Shown piece after piece: positions 8,948-16,871 of a DNA stretch of 64,000 nucleotides (positions are counted from its first letter, which is position 1; each line of letters opens with the position of its first letter). The stretch is from Nitrogeniibacter mangrovi (GTDB lineage: Bacteria; Pseudomonadota; Gammaproteobacteria; Burkholderiales; Rhodocyclaceae): assembly GCF_010983895.1 (NCBI RefSeq), contig NZ_CP048836.1:3782001-3846000 (forward strand), read 5' to 3'. The position numbers and the translations under genes are program-made. Under the pieces are notes generated by a model, which saw only the letters and a list, made by a program, of their open reading frames with translations, was not told the DNA's origin and made no database searches.

Positions 8948-10251
8948 ACTCGATCCGCCGCACCCTGCTGGTGTCGCTGCTGTCGGCCATCGTGGTGGTG
9001 CTCGGCATCGGCGGCTATGCCACCTACCGCACCGCGCACGACGAGATCGACACGGTGATGGACTACAACCTGCGCCAGTTCGCCCTGTCGCTGCGCGACC
9101 AGCGCTTCGGCCAGCCGGCGGTGAGCGCGCCGGATGCGGCCCTCGACTTCGTCATCCAGATCTGGGACGGCCACGGCCTGCGCCTGTACCTGTCGCACCC
9201 GCACAGCGTGCTGCCCGATCTGGCGCGCTTCGGCTACACCACCATCGACACCAGCGACGGCCAGTGGCGCGCCTTCGCCATGTCGCTGGGCGACCGGGTG
9301 ATCCAGATCGCCCAGCCCATGCGGGTGCGCAGCCGCCTGGCCGCCAACGCGGCGCTGCGCACCCTCACCCCGCTGCTGGTGGCCCTGCCGCTGCTGGGCC
9401 TGCTGATCTGGTATCTGGTGGGGCGCGGCCTGCGCCCGCTCGAACAGCTCGCCCGCGGCGTGCGCGCGCAACGCCCCGAGGCGCTGGGCCCGCTCGACGC
9501 CGCCGGCGTGCCGGCCGAGGCGCGCCCGCTGGTCGATGCGCTCAACGGCCTGCTCGGCCGCCTGGAGGCCACCCTGGCCAGCCAGCGCGCCTTCGTGGCC
9601 GACGCCGCGCACGAACTGCGCACCCCGCTCACCGCCCTGCAGCTGCAACTGCAGCTGACCGAACGGGCCCGCGACGCGGCCGAGCGCGAACAGGCCCTGG
9701 CCGATCTGCGCGCCGGGCTGATGCGCAGCATCCACCTGGTGAACCAGTTGCTCACCCTTGCCCGCGCCGAGCCCGACGCCGACGGCGCCAGCCGCCACGA
9801 ACCGGTGGATCTGGCCGCCCTGGTGCGCAGCGAGCTGCCCGCCCATGCGCCGCTGGCCGAGGCCCGCCACATCGACCTGGGCGCCGCCGAACTGGCCGAG
9901 GCCACGGTGGCCGCAGACGCGGCGGCGCTGCGCACCCTGCTGGCCAATCTGGTGGACAACGCCATCCGCTACACCCCCGACGGCGGCCGGGTGGACGTGG
10001 CCGTGGCCCATGAGGGCGGGCGCGCCTGGCTCACGGTGGCCGACTCCGGCCCGGGCATTCCGCCGGGCGAACGCGAGCGCGTGCTCGACCGCTTCTACCG
10101 CCGCGCCGGCACCGACACCCCCGGCAGCGGCCTGGGGCTGGCGATCGTCAAGCGCATCGCCGAACGCCACGACGCGGTGCTGACGCTGGACGCGTCGGAA
10201 GCCGGCGGCTTGCGCGTGCGGGTGGGGTTTCGCATCCAGACCGGGCCTTAA
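8944..10251 (+). CDS. Sensor histidine kinase, QseC/PmrB-like
   Basis: 435 residues. Two transmembrane helices (about 7-27 and 141-160) bracket a periplasmic sensor of roughly 115 residues. A HAMP-like linker follows, then the phospho-accepting His223 in FVADAAHELRTPLTAL and an ATPase domain with N-box NLVDNAIRYTP, G1 DSGPGIPP, F-box-like RVLDRFYRR and G2 GSGLGLAIVKR. It should phosphorylate the regulator encoded just upstream. The sensed signal is unknown: relatives respond to metals, acidity or cationic peptides. The HtrA protease downstream suggests an envelope-stress theme. Confidence 0.92.
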   Translation: MNSIRRTLLVSLLSAIVVVLGIGGYATYRTAHDEIDTVMDYNLRQFALSLRDQRFGQPAVSAPDAALDFVIQIWDGHGLRLYLSHPHSVLPDLARFGYTTIDTSDGQWRAFAMSLGDRVIQIAQPMRVRSRLAANAALRTLTPLLVALPLLGLLIWYLVGRGLRPLEQLARGVRAQRPEALGPLDAAGVPAEARPLVDALNGLLGRLEATLASQRAFVADAAHELRTPLTALQLQLQLTERARDAAEREQALADLRAGLMRSIHLVNQLLTLARAEPDADGASRHEPVDLAALVRSELPAHAPLAEARHIDLGAAELAEATVAADAAALRTLLANLVDNAIRYTPDGGRVDVAVAHEGGRAWLTVADSGPGIPPGERERVLDRFYRRAGTDTPGSGLGLAIVKRIAERHDAVLTLDASEAGGLRVRVGFRIQTGP

Positions 10252-10263
10252 GTTTGTCTTAAG
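10247..10263 (+). promoter_or_regulatory. PmrA/QseB-type direct-repeat box upstream of the HtrA gene
   Basis: CTTAAG, five bases (TTTGT), CTTAAG forms a perfect direct repeat with an 11-bp period. This is the published layout of PmrA boxes (TTAA half-sites separated by five bases). The first half-site overlaps the kinase stop codon. A TACAGT -10-like hexamer follows at 10275-10280, and the protease ATG is at 10329. I infer that the upstream regulator controls the protease here. Confidence 0.6.
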
Positions 10264-10328
10264 TCGACCTTGCCTACAGTGAGTCCATCGCGAGCACATC
10301 GCTCGCCTGTTCAGGCAAGGAGACCGAC

Positions 10329-11792
10329 ATGACCCACAAGGCTTTCAAGCGTTCGGCCGTCGTGCTGGCGATGGCCGTAGCCGCGGGAAGCGGCTATGTC
10401 GCCGCCCGCCACGGCATCGGCGAAGTGCATGCCGCCACCGCCCCGGTGGCCGCGGCGGCCACCCCCGTCCCCACCATGACGCTGCCCGACTTCCAGTCCA
10501 TCGTCAGCCGCTACGGCCCGGCGGTGGTCAACGTGAGCATCGAAGGCACGGTGAAGCAGTCCGGCGCCGTGATGACCCCCTTCGGCCCCATGGACCCGAG
10601 CGACCCGTTCTCCCAGTTCTTCCGCCGCTTCGGCCCGCAGGCGCAGATGCCCCAGGCCGAGCGTGTGATCCATGGGCTGGGCTCGGGCTTCATCGTCAGC
10701 TCCGACGGCATCATCCTCACCAACGCCCATGTGGTGGACGAGGCCGACACGGTGACCGTGAAGCTCACCGACAAGCGCGAGTTCAAGGCCAAGGTGCTGG
10801 GCGTGGACAAGCTCACCGACGTGGCCGTGCTCAAGATCGACGCCCACAACCTGCCCACGGTCGCGCTGGGCAACCCGGACCAGACCCACGAAGGTGAATG
10901 GGTGCTGGCCATCGGCGCGCCCTTCGGCTTCGAGAACAGCGTCACCGCCGGCATCGTCTCGGCCAAGTCGCGCTCGCTGCCCAACGAGGGCTATGTGCCC
11001 TTCATCCAGACCGACGTGGCCATCAACCCGGGCAACTCGGGCGGCCCGCTGCTCAACCTCAAGGGCGAGGTCGTCGGCATCAACTCGCAGATCTATTCGC
11101 GCTCGGGCGGCTACCAGGGCATCTCCTTCGCGATCCCGATCGACGTGGCGGTGCGCGTCAAGGACCAGCTGCTGGCCAACGGCAAGGTCACGCGCGGGCG
11201 CATCGGCGTGGGCATCCAGGACGTGAACCAGGCGCTGGCCGAATCCTTCGGCCTCGACAAGCCCGCCGGCGCCCTGGTCACCCAGGTGGAACCCGACAGC
11301 CCGGCCTCGAAGGCGGGCCTGGAGGCCGGTGACGTGATCCTCGCGCTCAACGGCAAGCCGGTGACCGACTCGGGCGAACTGCCGCCCGAAGTGGCACGGA
11401 TGAAGCCGGGCAGCAACGCCACGCTGAAGATCTGGCGCAAGGGCGACACCAAGAACGTGGACATCACCATCGGCGAGCTCAACAGCAAGGACCAGGTGGC
11501 CAGCGCCGACGACGGCTCGGCCGACCAGGGCCGACTCGGTGTGGTGACCCGGCCGCTCACCGACCAGGAACGCGCCCAAGCCCATGTGGACAACGGCCTG
11601 CTGGTGGGCGCCGTGACCGGTGCCGCGGAACGGGCCGGCATCCGCCCGGGCGATGTGCTGCTGGCGGTCAATGGCCATCCCATCCACAGCGTGAAGGAGT
11701 TGCGCCACCTCATCGGCAAGTCCGAGCATCACATCGCCCTGCTGGTGCAGCGCGACGATGCCCGCATCTTCGTGCCCATCGACCTGGGCTGA
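10329..11792 (+). CDS. Periplasmic HtrA/DegP-like serine protease with two PDZ domains
   Basis: 487 residues. A signal sequence (about 1-36) precedes a trypsin-like domain with His134 (TNAHVV), Asp164 (LTDVAVLKID) and Ser237 (GNSGGPL), the complete catalytic triad. Two PDZ domains follow, at about 280-370 (GALVTQVEPDSPASKAGL) and 390-485 (GAVTGAAERAGIRPGDVLL). The length and layout match the DegQ/MucD group of periplasmic quality-control proteases/chaperones. It stands right after the two-component system with a PmrA-type box in between, so it is probably induced by that system under envelope stress. AAGGAGA lies ahead of the ATG. Confidence 0.95.
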   Translation: MTHKAFKRSAVVLAMAVAAGSGYVAARHGIGEVHAATAPVAAAATPVPTMTLPDFQSIVSRYGPAVVNVSIEGTVKQSGAVMTPFGPMDPSDPFSQFFRRFGPQAQMPQAERVIHGLGSGFIVSSDGIILTNAHVVDEADTVTVKLTDKREFKAKVLGVDKLTDVAVLKIDAHNLPTVALGNPDQTHEGEWVLAIGAPFGFENSVTAGIVSAKSRSLPNEGYVPFIQTDVAINPGNSGGPLLNLKGEVVGINSQIYSRSGGYQGISFAIPIDVAVRVKDQLLANGKVTRGRIGVGIQDVNQALAESFGLDKPAGALVTQVEPDSPASKAGLEAGDVILALNGKPVTDSGELPPEVARMKPGSNATLKIWRKGDTKNVDITIGELNSKDQVASADDGSADQGRLGVVTRPLTDQERAQAHVDNGLLVGAVTGAAERAGIRPGDVLLAVNGHPIHSVKELRHLIGKSEHHIALLVQRDDARIFVPIDLG

Positions 11793-11797
11793 GCGCC

Positions 11798-12139
11798 ATG
11801 GCGAAGCGGCTCGACCCAGCGCTTCGCGCCTTCCTGCACGCCGCCGCCATTGCGTTCGCGCTGGGCGGCGACGCGCTGGCGGCGGTCACGGGCGAGGCCC
11901 CCGAGGGGCGCCCCGCCCTTTCCATTGACGACGACACCGCGGACCAGCCGGAGCAGCAGAGCATGGACGTGAAACTGCTCGACGGCCGCGGCCGCCCCCT
12001 GCTGCGGCTGCGCGCCGACGGCCCCTGCAGCCTGCTGCCGCTGCCCGCAGGCCGCTTCACCCTGCTGGTGCGCACCCACGGCCTGACCCGCATCGAGCGC
12101 GTCGACGGCCCCCGCGCCGGCCTCGAGATCCGGGCATGA
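11798..12139 (+). CDS. Small secreted or anchored hypothetical protein
   Basis: 113 residues. A hydrophobic segment at about 10-28 (FLHAAAIAFALGGDALAA) looks like a signal peptide. The C-terminal part forms a short beta-rich unit (MDVKLLDGRGRPLLRL ... LPAGRFTLLVRTHG), reminiscent of carboxypeptidase-regulatory-like folds. It starts five bases after the protease stop and its last codon overlaps the ABC transporter start, so it is probably co-expressed with both. I do not recognise a family. Confidence 0.6.
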   Translation: MAKRLDPALRAFLHAAAIAFALGGDALAAVTGEAPEGRPALSIDDDTADQPEQQSMDVKLLDGRGRPLLRLRADGPCSLLPLPAGRFTLLVRTHGLTRIERVDGPRAGLEIRA

Positions 12140-13893
12140 GCCGCCCCGCTGCGCGCCTCGTGCGCCTGCGCCACGCGTGGCGGCTCGCCGCCCCCTTCTG
12201 GCGCACCCGCGAGGCCCGCGGCGCCTGGGTGCTGCTGGTCAGCGTGATCGCGCTGACCCTGGCCATGGTGTGGCTCAACGTGCGCTTCAACGCCTGGAAC
12301 AACAGCTTCTACAACAGCCTGCAGAAGCGCGACGGCCACGCCTTCGCGCACCAGCTGCTGATCTTCGGCGCCCTCGCGACCGCCTACATCGTGGCGGCGG
12401 TGTACCAGCTCTATCTGAACCAGCTGCTGCAGATCCGCTGGCGCGCCTGGCTGACCCGGCGCCTGCTCGGCGACTGGCTCCACGACGGCATGCAGTACCG
12501 CCTGCGCCTGTCGGGCCACGCGGGCATGGACAACCCCGACCAGCGCATCGCCGAGGACGTGCGCCTGTTCGTCGAATCCACCCTGAGCCTGGGCCTTGGC
12601 CTGCTCAACGCGGTGGTCACCCTGGTGTCCTTCGCCGGCATCCTGTGGGTGCTCTCCGGCGACACCACGCTGCCGGTGGCCGGCGGCCTGCAGGTGCCCG
12701 GCTTCATGCTGTGGGCGGCGCTGGTCTATTCGGTGCTCGGCTCCTGGCTCACCCACCGGCTCGGACGCCCGCTCACGGCGCTCAACGCCGAGCAGCAACG
12801 CCGCGAGGCGGATTTCCGTTTCGGCCTGGTGCGTGCCCGCGAGCATGGCGAAGCCATTGCCCTGGGCCGCGGCGAAGCGCACGAACGCGACCGCCTCGGC
12901 GGCGCCTTCGGCCTGCTGGTGGACAACTGGATGCGGCTGATCCGGCGCATCAAGCGCCTCACCTGGTTCTCGTCCGGCTACGGTCAGCTGGCGGTGGTGT
13001 TTCCCTTCCTCGCCGCTGCGCCACGCTATTTCGCCGGCAGCATGGAGCTCGGTGGCCTCATGCAGACCGCGCAGGCCTTCGGCCAGGTCCAGGGCGCCAT
13101 GAGCTGGTTCGTCGATGCCTACACCCAGCTGGCCGAATGGTTCGCCACCATCGACCGGCTCGCCGGCTTCGACACCGCCCTGGCCACCACCCGGCGCGCC
13201 GCCGCCACCCCGGCGCTGAACGCCGCGGCCGGTGCGCCCGCGGTGCACATCCACCGCCTCGACACCGCGCGGCCCGACGGCACCCCGCTCACACATCTGG
13301 CCGACGTGCGCATCGCGCCGGGCGAGCGGGTGCTGGTCAGCGGCCCCTCGGGCGCCGGCAAGAGCACCCTGCTGCGCGCGCTGGCCCGGCTGTGGCCCCA
13401 TGCCGAGGGCGAAGTGACGCTGCCGCCCCGTGCCGAGATGCTGTTCCTGCCCCAGCGCCCCTATCTGCCCGCCGGCACCCTGCGCGAGGTGCTCGGCGCC
13501 CCGGATGTGTCCGAGGCCGAGCTGCGCGACACCCTGGCGGCGGTACGTCTGCCGGCCCTGGCGATGCGGCTCGACGCGGTGCGTGACTGGGGCCAGGAGC
13601 TGTCCCCCGGCGAACAGCAGCGCCTGGCCTTTGCCCGCGTGCTGCTGCAGCGGCCGCGCTGGGTGTTTCTCGACGAGGCCACCTCGGCACTGGATGAAGC
13701 CACCGAGGCGGTGCTCTACACGCGCCTCATCGACCGGTTGCCCGACACCACCGTCGTCAGCGTTGCCCACCGCAGCAGCCTGCGCCGCTTCCACACCCGC
13801 GAACTGGGGCTCGACGCCGACGCCGTGCCCACCCCGGCGGCGCCCGCCGTACACGCCGAAGACGCCCTGGCCATGCCGATCGCCGCCTCATAG
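12136..13893 (+). CDS. ABC exporter, YddA/SbmA-BacA-like permease fused to ATPase
   Basis: 585 residues. The N-terminal 330 residues carry about six membrane helices with the WNNSFYNSLQKRDGHAF signature (about 55-71) typical of the SbmA/BacA/YddA group. The C-terminal nucleotide-binding domain has Walker A SGPSGAGKST, the signature LSPGEQQRLAFARVLL and Walker B WVFLDEATSALDE. Relatives move peptides, vitamin B12-like molecules or fatty acyl compounds across the inner membrane. The substrate here is unknown. It overlaps the preceding small gene by four bases. Confidence 0.88.
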   Translation: MSRPAARLVRLRHAWRLAAPFWRTREARGAWVLLVSVIALTLAMVWLNVRFNAWNNSFYNSLQKRDGHAFAHQLLIFGALATAYIVAAVYQLYLNQLLQIRWRAWLTRRLLGDWLHDGMQYRLRLSGHAGMDNPDQRIAEDVRLFVESTLSLGLGLLNAVVTLVSFAGILWVLSGDTTLPVAGGLQVPGFMLWAALVYSVLGSWLTHRLGRPLTALNAEQQRREADFRFGLVRAREHGEAIALGRGEAHERDRLGGAFGLLVDNWMRLIRRIKRLTWFSSGYGQLAVVFPFLAAAPRYFAGSMELGGLMQTAQAFGQVQGAMSWFVDAYTQLAEWFATIDRLAGFDTALATTRRAAATPALNAAAGAPAVHIHRLDTARPDGTPLTHLADVRIAPGERVLVSGPSGAGKSTLLRALARLWPHAEGEVTLPPRAEMLFLPQRPYLPAGTLREVLGAPDVSEAELRDTLAAVRLPALAMRLDAVRDWGQELSPGEQQRLAFARVLLQRPRWVFLDEATSALDEATEAVLYTRLIDRLPDTTVVSVAHRSSLRRFHTRELGLDADAVPTPAAPAVHAEDALAMPIAAS

Positions 13894-13985
13894 GGGCAGC
13901 CTCCGACGGCGCGGCAACACCCTGTCATGAAAAATTGCATGAGATCGACATTCCAAAAAACTGCTACGCTTCACACATTAGCGAC

Positions 13986-14002
13986 AATTGTCACTTTTGT
14001 TT
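13986..14002. repeat. Shared 17-bp motif, left copy (AATTGTCACTTTTGTTT)
   Basis: This copy lies just upstream of the HTH-receiver gene and is matched at 15 of 17 positions by 16056-16072 at the other end of the cluster. It overlaps the perfect palindrome GACAATTGTC. It is a candidate binding site for the HTH protein encoded next door. Confidence 0.45.
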
Positions 14003-14014
14003 GGGGTGCGGACG

Positions 14015-14617
14015 ATGGCGTCGGAACCGAAGTACATCAGCACACGCGAGGCGGCGCGGCGGCTGGGCCTGTCCCTCGGGACGGTGCAGCAGATGGTCGA
14101 GCGGGGCGAACTGCAGGCGTGGAAGACCGCGGGCGGCCACCGTCGCATCGACGAGTCCTCCGTCGACAGCTACCACCAGCGCGCGCGCACCGGCACGATC
14201 GCCTCGCAGCAGGGCGGCCGCGCCCTGCGCGTCCTCGTGGCCGAAGACGATCGCATCCTGCAGAAGCTGTATGAGCACACCCTCGGGGGCTGGGATCTGC
14301 CCCTCGAGGTGCAGATGGTCACCAGCGGTTTCGATGCGCTGCTCGAGATCGGACGCCATCCGCCCGATCTGCTGATCACCGACCTGAACATGCCGGGCCT
14401 CAACGGCTTCGAGATGATCCGCCGGATCCGCGACAACCGCCTCACCGCCGGCACCGACATCGTCGTGGTCTCGGGGCTGTCCGACGACGACATCGCCGAC
14501 CAGGGCGGCCTGCCCGCCGACGTGACCCGCTATGGCAAACCCGTGCCCTTCAAGGAACTGCGCGGCTATGTGCAGGCCAAGGTCGCCCAGTTGCGCCGCG
14601 AACACAGCGGGCTCTGA
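14015..14617 (+). CDS. Response regulator with N-terminal MerR/excisionase-type HTH and C-terminal receiver
   Basis: 200 residues from ATG 14015; a TTG at 13988 would add nine residues. Residues 6-55 form an excisionase-type helix-turn-helix (STREAARRLGLSLGTVQQMVERGELQAWKTAGGHRRI). Residues 71-190 form a CheY-like receiver with Asp78/Asp79, phosphoacceptor Asp123 in ITDLNMPG and Lys175. The DNA-binding domain in front of the receiver reverses the usual order. It converges on the degenerate HD-GYP gene (22-bp gap with a short CCGGGC/GCCCGG hairpin). It is probably the transcriptional output of the module that runs to 16810. Confidence 0.85.
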   Translation: MASEPKYISTREAARRLGLSLGTVQQMVERGELQAWKTAGGHRRIDESSVDSYHQRARTGTIASQQGGRALRVLVAEDDRILQKLYEHTLGGWDLPLEVQMVTSGFDALLEIGRHPPDLLITDLNMPGLNGFEMIRRIRDNRLTAGTDIVVVSGLSDDDIADQGGLPADVTRYGKPVPFKELRGYVQAKVAQLRREHSGL

Positions 14618-14638
14618 ACACGCCGGGCACGGCCCGGA

Positions 14639-15436
14639 TCAGAACACCTTCCACCACAAGGCCGGCCAGTCGAAGCCCTCGAGCACATCCTGGGCGTTCA
14701 CATAGTCGCGCGCGCCGCACAGGCGGATCGCGTGCGCCTGCAGCGCCGCGACGACCTCCGGATCGAACTGTCGGCCCGCCTCCGCCGCCACCGCGGCCAC
14801 GGCCTCGCCGTCGGCCAGGCGCGTGGCGGCCGGCCCCAGCGTCAGGGCATCGAAGCCCAGCGCCACGGCGACGATACGGGCCTCGGGGGCGATGGCGTGG
14901 CGTGCCAGACGACTGGGATAGCCCTGACCATCCCAGCGTTCATGGTGCGACAGGGCGATCGTGGCCGCCATCTGCAACACCGGCACGTCGGTGCCGCCGA
15001 GCAGGCGCGCGCCATGGCGCGGATGGTCCCGCTCGCCGGCGCCGAGCGGATCGCGGGACACCATGCACAGACCGATATCCGCCAGCGGTGCGGCCCGCGA
15101 GAGGGTCTCGCACTGCGCTTCCGACCATCCGAGGGCCTCGGCGATCAATGCCGACATGGCCGCGATACGCAGGATCCGGGCCGGATCACCGCCCGCCCGG
15201 GCCTCGACCATGAGCGCCAGCCGGAACAGGGTTTCGTGATGGGCGGCCGCGAGCGCACGGAACGCTTCGTCACGCGCCAGGCGGTGACGTAGCGCCTCTT
15301 CGTCCGGCGCCATCGGCGCGCGACCGGCCGCGCGCTGGGCAGCCCAAGGCCCCTGCCCATCGCTCCAGCGCCCTGGCACGGTCCCGTTCGCGAGCGGCTC
15401 TGCCTCAGCCAGCGGTGAGGCGACGACGACCCTCAT
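14639..15436 (-). CDS. Degenerate HD-GYP domain protein
   Basis: 265 residues from ATG 15436, which overlaps the stop of the upstream gene by four bases. Residues about 60-245 follow the HD-GYP fold. HHERWDGQGYP (164-174) retains the HHE and GYP motifs and HPRHGARLLGG keeps a later metal histidine. However, the HD pair itself reads Ala119-Asp120 (APLADIG instead of xxLHDIG), and the first helix histidine is also missing. It is therefore probably not a normal c-di-GMP phosphodiesterase; a binding or scaffold role is more likely. An intact HD-GYP protein is encoded at 54258-55487 for comparison. Confidence 0.75.
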   Translation of the reverse strand: MRVVVASPLAEAEPLANGTVPGRWSDGQGPWAAQRAAGRAPMAPDEEALRHRLARDEAFRALAAAHHETLFRLALMVEARAGGDPARILRIAAMSALIAEALGWSEAQCETLSRAAPLADIGLCMVSRDPLGAGERDHPRHGARLLGGTDVPVLQMAATIALSHHERWDGQGYPSRLARHAIAPEARIVAVALGFDALTLGPAATRLADGEAVAAVAAEAGRQFDPEVVAALQAHAIRLCGARDYVNAQDVLEGFDWPALWWKVF

Positions 15437-16050
15437 GATCGGCGTCCCCGGTCGGACGCGTCGGGCGTGGTGCCGGCCATCAGCGGCAGCCAGACCGTCA
15501 GCGCGACGGCGCCGCCCGCGTCCACCGCCAGCTCGACCTTGGCCCCAGCGGCCTCGATCGACGCGAAGACCTCGGCGACGACCGAATGGGCCAGCTCCCA
15601 GGTCCAGCCACCGTCGGCCCGGGACTGGCGCATCCGGATCGCCCCCCAGTCGCGCGCACCGATCGGGCGCACCACCGTCCACAGATGGATCGTCGCCCCC
15701 CCCGGCTCGAGCCCCACCAGCGCGCCCAGCGCGGCCGCGATCAGCGGGCGCAGGGTGTCGCCATTGCCGACCACCGTCACCGGCCGGCTCGGCGGTTCGA
15801 TCACGAACACGTGATCGGCCGGCTGCGCCGACACCATCGACACGCTGTCGCAGACGAGCGCTTCCAGATCGCATCCCGCGTCACCGCCATGGGCGACGCG
15901 CGCCACGCCGTCGGGCGCGTCGAGCGCGAGCTTGGTGCGGGCGTTCATCGCTGCCGCCCCGGGCCATCCGGGCGTCGCCACACCGTTGCCCCACCATCGC
16001 ACGGCGCGGCACCAGTCCGCTTTATCGAGAAGTTCATGCGTCGTCACCAT
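15433..16050 (-). CDS. Probable degenerate histidine-kinase ATPase-like protein
   Basis: 205 residues from ATG 16050. ATG 15948 (MNARTKLALD) is an equally reasonable start, and a TTG at 16056 also exists. The C-terminal half resembles the last part of an HATPase domain: a VTVVGNGDTLRPLIAAALGALVGLE stretch where an N-box helix would sit, and an end (GGAVALTVWLPL) typical of kinases. No His phosphorylation site and no canonical N, G1 or G2 box remain. It overlaps the degenerate HD-GYP gene by four bases, so the two products are made together. Family assignment is tentative. Confidence 0.55.
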   Translation of the reverse strand: MVTTHELLDKADWCRAVRWWGNGVATPGWPGAAAMNARTKLALDAPDGVARVAHGGDAGCDLEALVCDSVSMVSAQPADHVFVIEPPSRPVTVVGNGDTLRPLIAAALGALVGLEPGGATIHLWTVVRPIGARDWGAIRMRQSRADGGWTWELAHSVVAEVFASIEAAGAKVELAVDAGGAVALTVWLPLMAGTTPDASDRGRRS

Positions 16051-16055
16051 CACCA

Positions 16056-16072
16056 AATTGCCACTTTTATTT
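16056..16072. repeat. Shared 17-bp motif, right copy (AATTGCCACTTTTATTT)
   Basis: This copy sits at the 5' end of the degenerate kinase gene in an AT-rich stretch (16055-16105) that should hold its promoter. It matches the copy at 13986-14002 at 15 of 17 positions and in the same absolute orientation. Confidence 0.45.
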
Positions 16073-16170
16073 TTTATATCATTTTTATTGACTCTGGTAA
16101 ATTGATTTGGGCGCGACGTCGCCTCGCCCGACGAGCGGCGCGTCGGGGCATCGGGGTGCGGGACGGGCGG

Positions 16171-16200
16171 ACAAAGAAAAACGGCCGCTTGCGCGGCCGT
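16171..16200 (-). terminator. Rho-independent terminator after the CheZ-like gene
   Basis: On the minus strand ACGGCCGC, four bases, GCGGCCGT forms a perfect eight-pair stem followed by TTTTCTTTGT. It lies 35 bp past the stop at 16235. Confidence 0.75.
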
Positions 16201-16234
16201 CTCGGCGGGTGGAACGGGACGACGCAGCGTCAGC

Positions 16235-16810
16235 TCAGAACAGTTCGATGTCCTCGTCGCCCTTGTCGTGCTGACCGGCGACGTACTGGGCCAGCGCCTC
16301 CTTGACCGGCATGCCGTTCATGACCGCCTCGAACATCTCGGCCTCCTCGCGCGTGGAGTAGCGGGCGCGGATCTTTTCCTGCAGCGCCACCCATTCGAAG
16401 GGGTTGTACAGCCGTGACTGATCCACCACGAGACCGGACAGGGCACTGAGGCTGTGGCACACGTGCGCCAGCCGCTGGGCCAGCTTGTCGTAGAACTGGA
16501 AGGCGATGATCGACTGCTGGACCATGGCGCTCAGCTGCGTGGTCTGCGCCGTGAGGTCGCCCTTGATGCGCGCGATCTCGCCCTCGTCGGGCAAGGCTTC
16601 GAGTTCGCTGCTCATGCCGCGCACGTAGCCGGCCAGCGATGTAAACGCGTCGGTGAGCGTCTCCACCGAATTGTCGCCATCGCGCATGGCCGCCTCGATC
16701 TGGCCGGCAGCCAGCTCGAGCATCAGGACGGTTTCGCGGACCTGGCTCCAGTCCAGATCCGGGTTGTGGGCGCGGGTGCCGCGCCGCGCTTCGCGCTCTT
16801 GGTCGCTCAT
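16235..16810 (-). CDS. CheZ-like protein (putative response-regulator phosphatase)
   Basis: 191 residues from ATG 16810, preceded by GAGGAA; MHEEP at 16825 is an alternative. The protein is almost wholly helical with no membrane span. The segment AFQFYDKLAQRLAHV (about 103-117) contains Asp108-x3-Gln112, the same D-x-x-x-Q pattern that CheZ uses to dephosphorylate CheY. The C-terminus (DKGDEDIELF) is acidic and ends in Phe, like the CheY-binding tail of CheZ. I infer a phosphatase for the receiver protein at 14015-14617, or for another CheY-type protein. No flagellar or chemotaxis genes are nearby, so this is suggestive only. Confidence 0.55.
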   Translation of the reverse strand: MSDQEREARRGTRAHNPDLDWSQVRETVLMLELAAGQIEAAMRDGDNSVETLTDAFTSLAGYVRGMSSELEALPDEGEIARIKGDLTAQTTQLSAMVQQSIIAFQFYDKLAQRLAHVCHSLSALSGLVVDQSRLYNPFEWVALQEKIRARYSTREEAEMFEAVMNGMPVKEALAQYVAGQHDKGDEDIELF

Positions 16811-16871
16811 GGGTTCCTCGTGCATTTGGGCTCTTGCGTTGTCTTCGTCGCCACAGCGGCAAACTTGAAAG

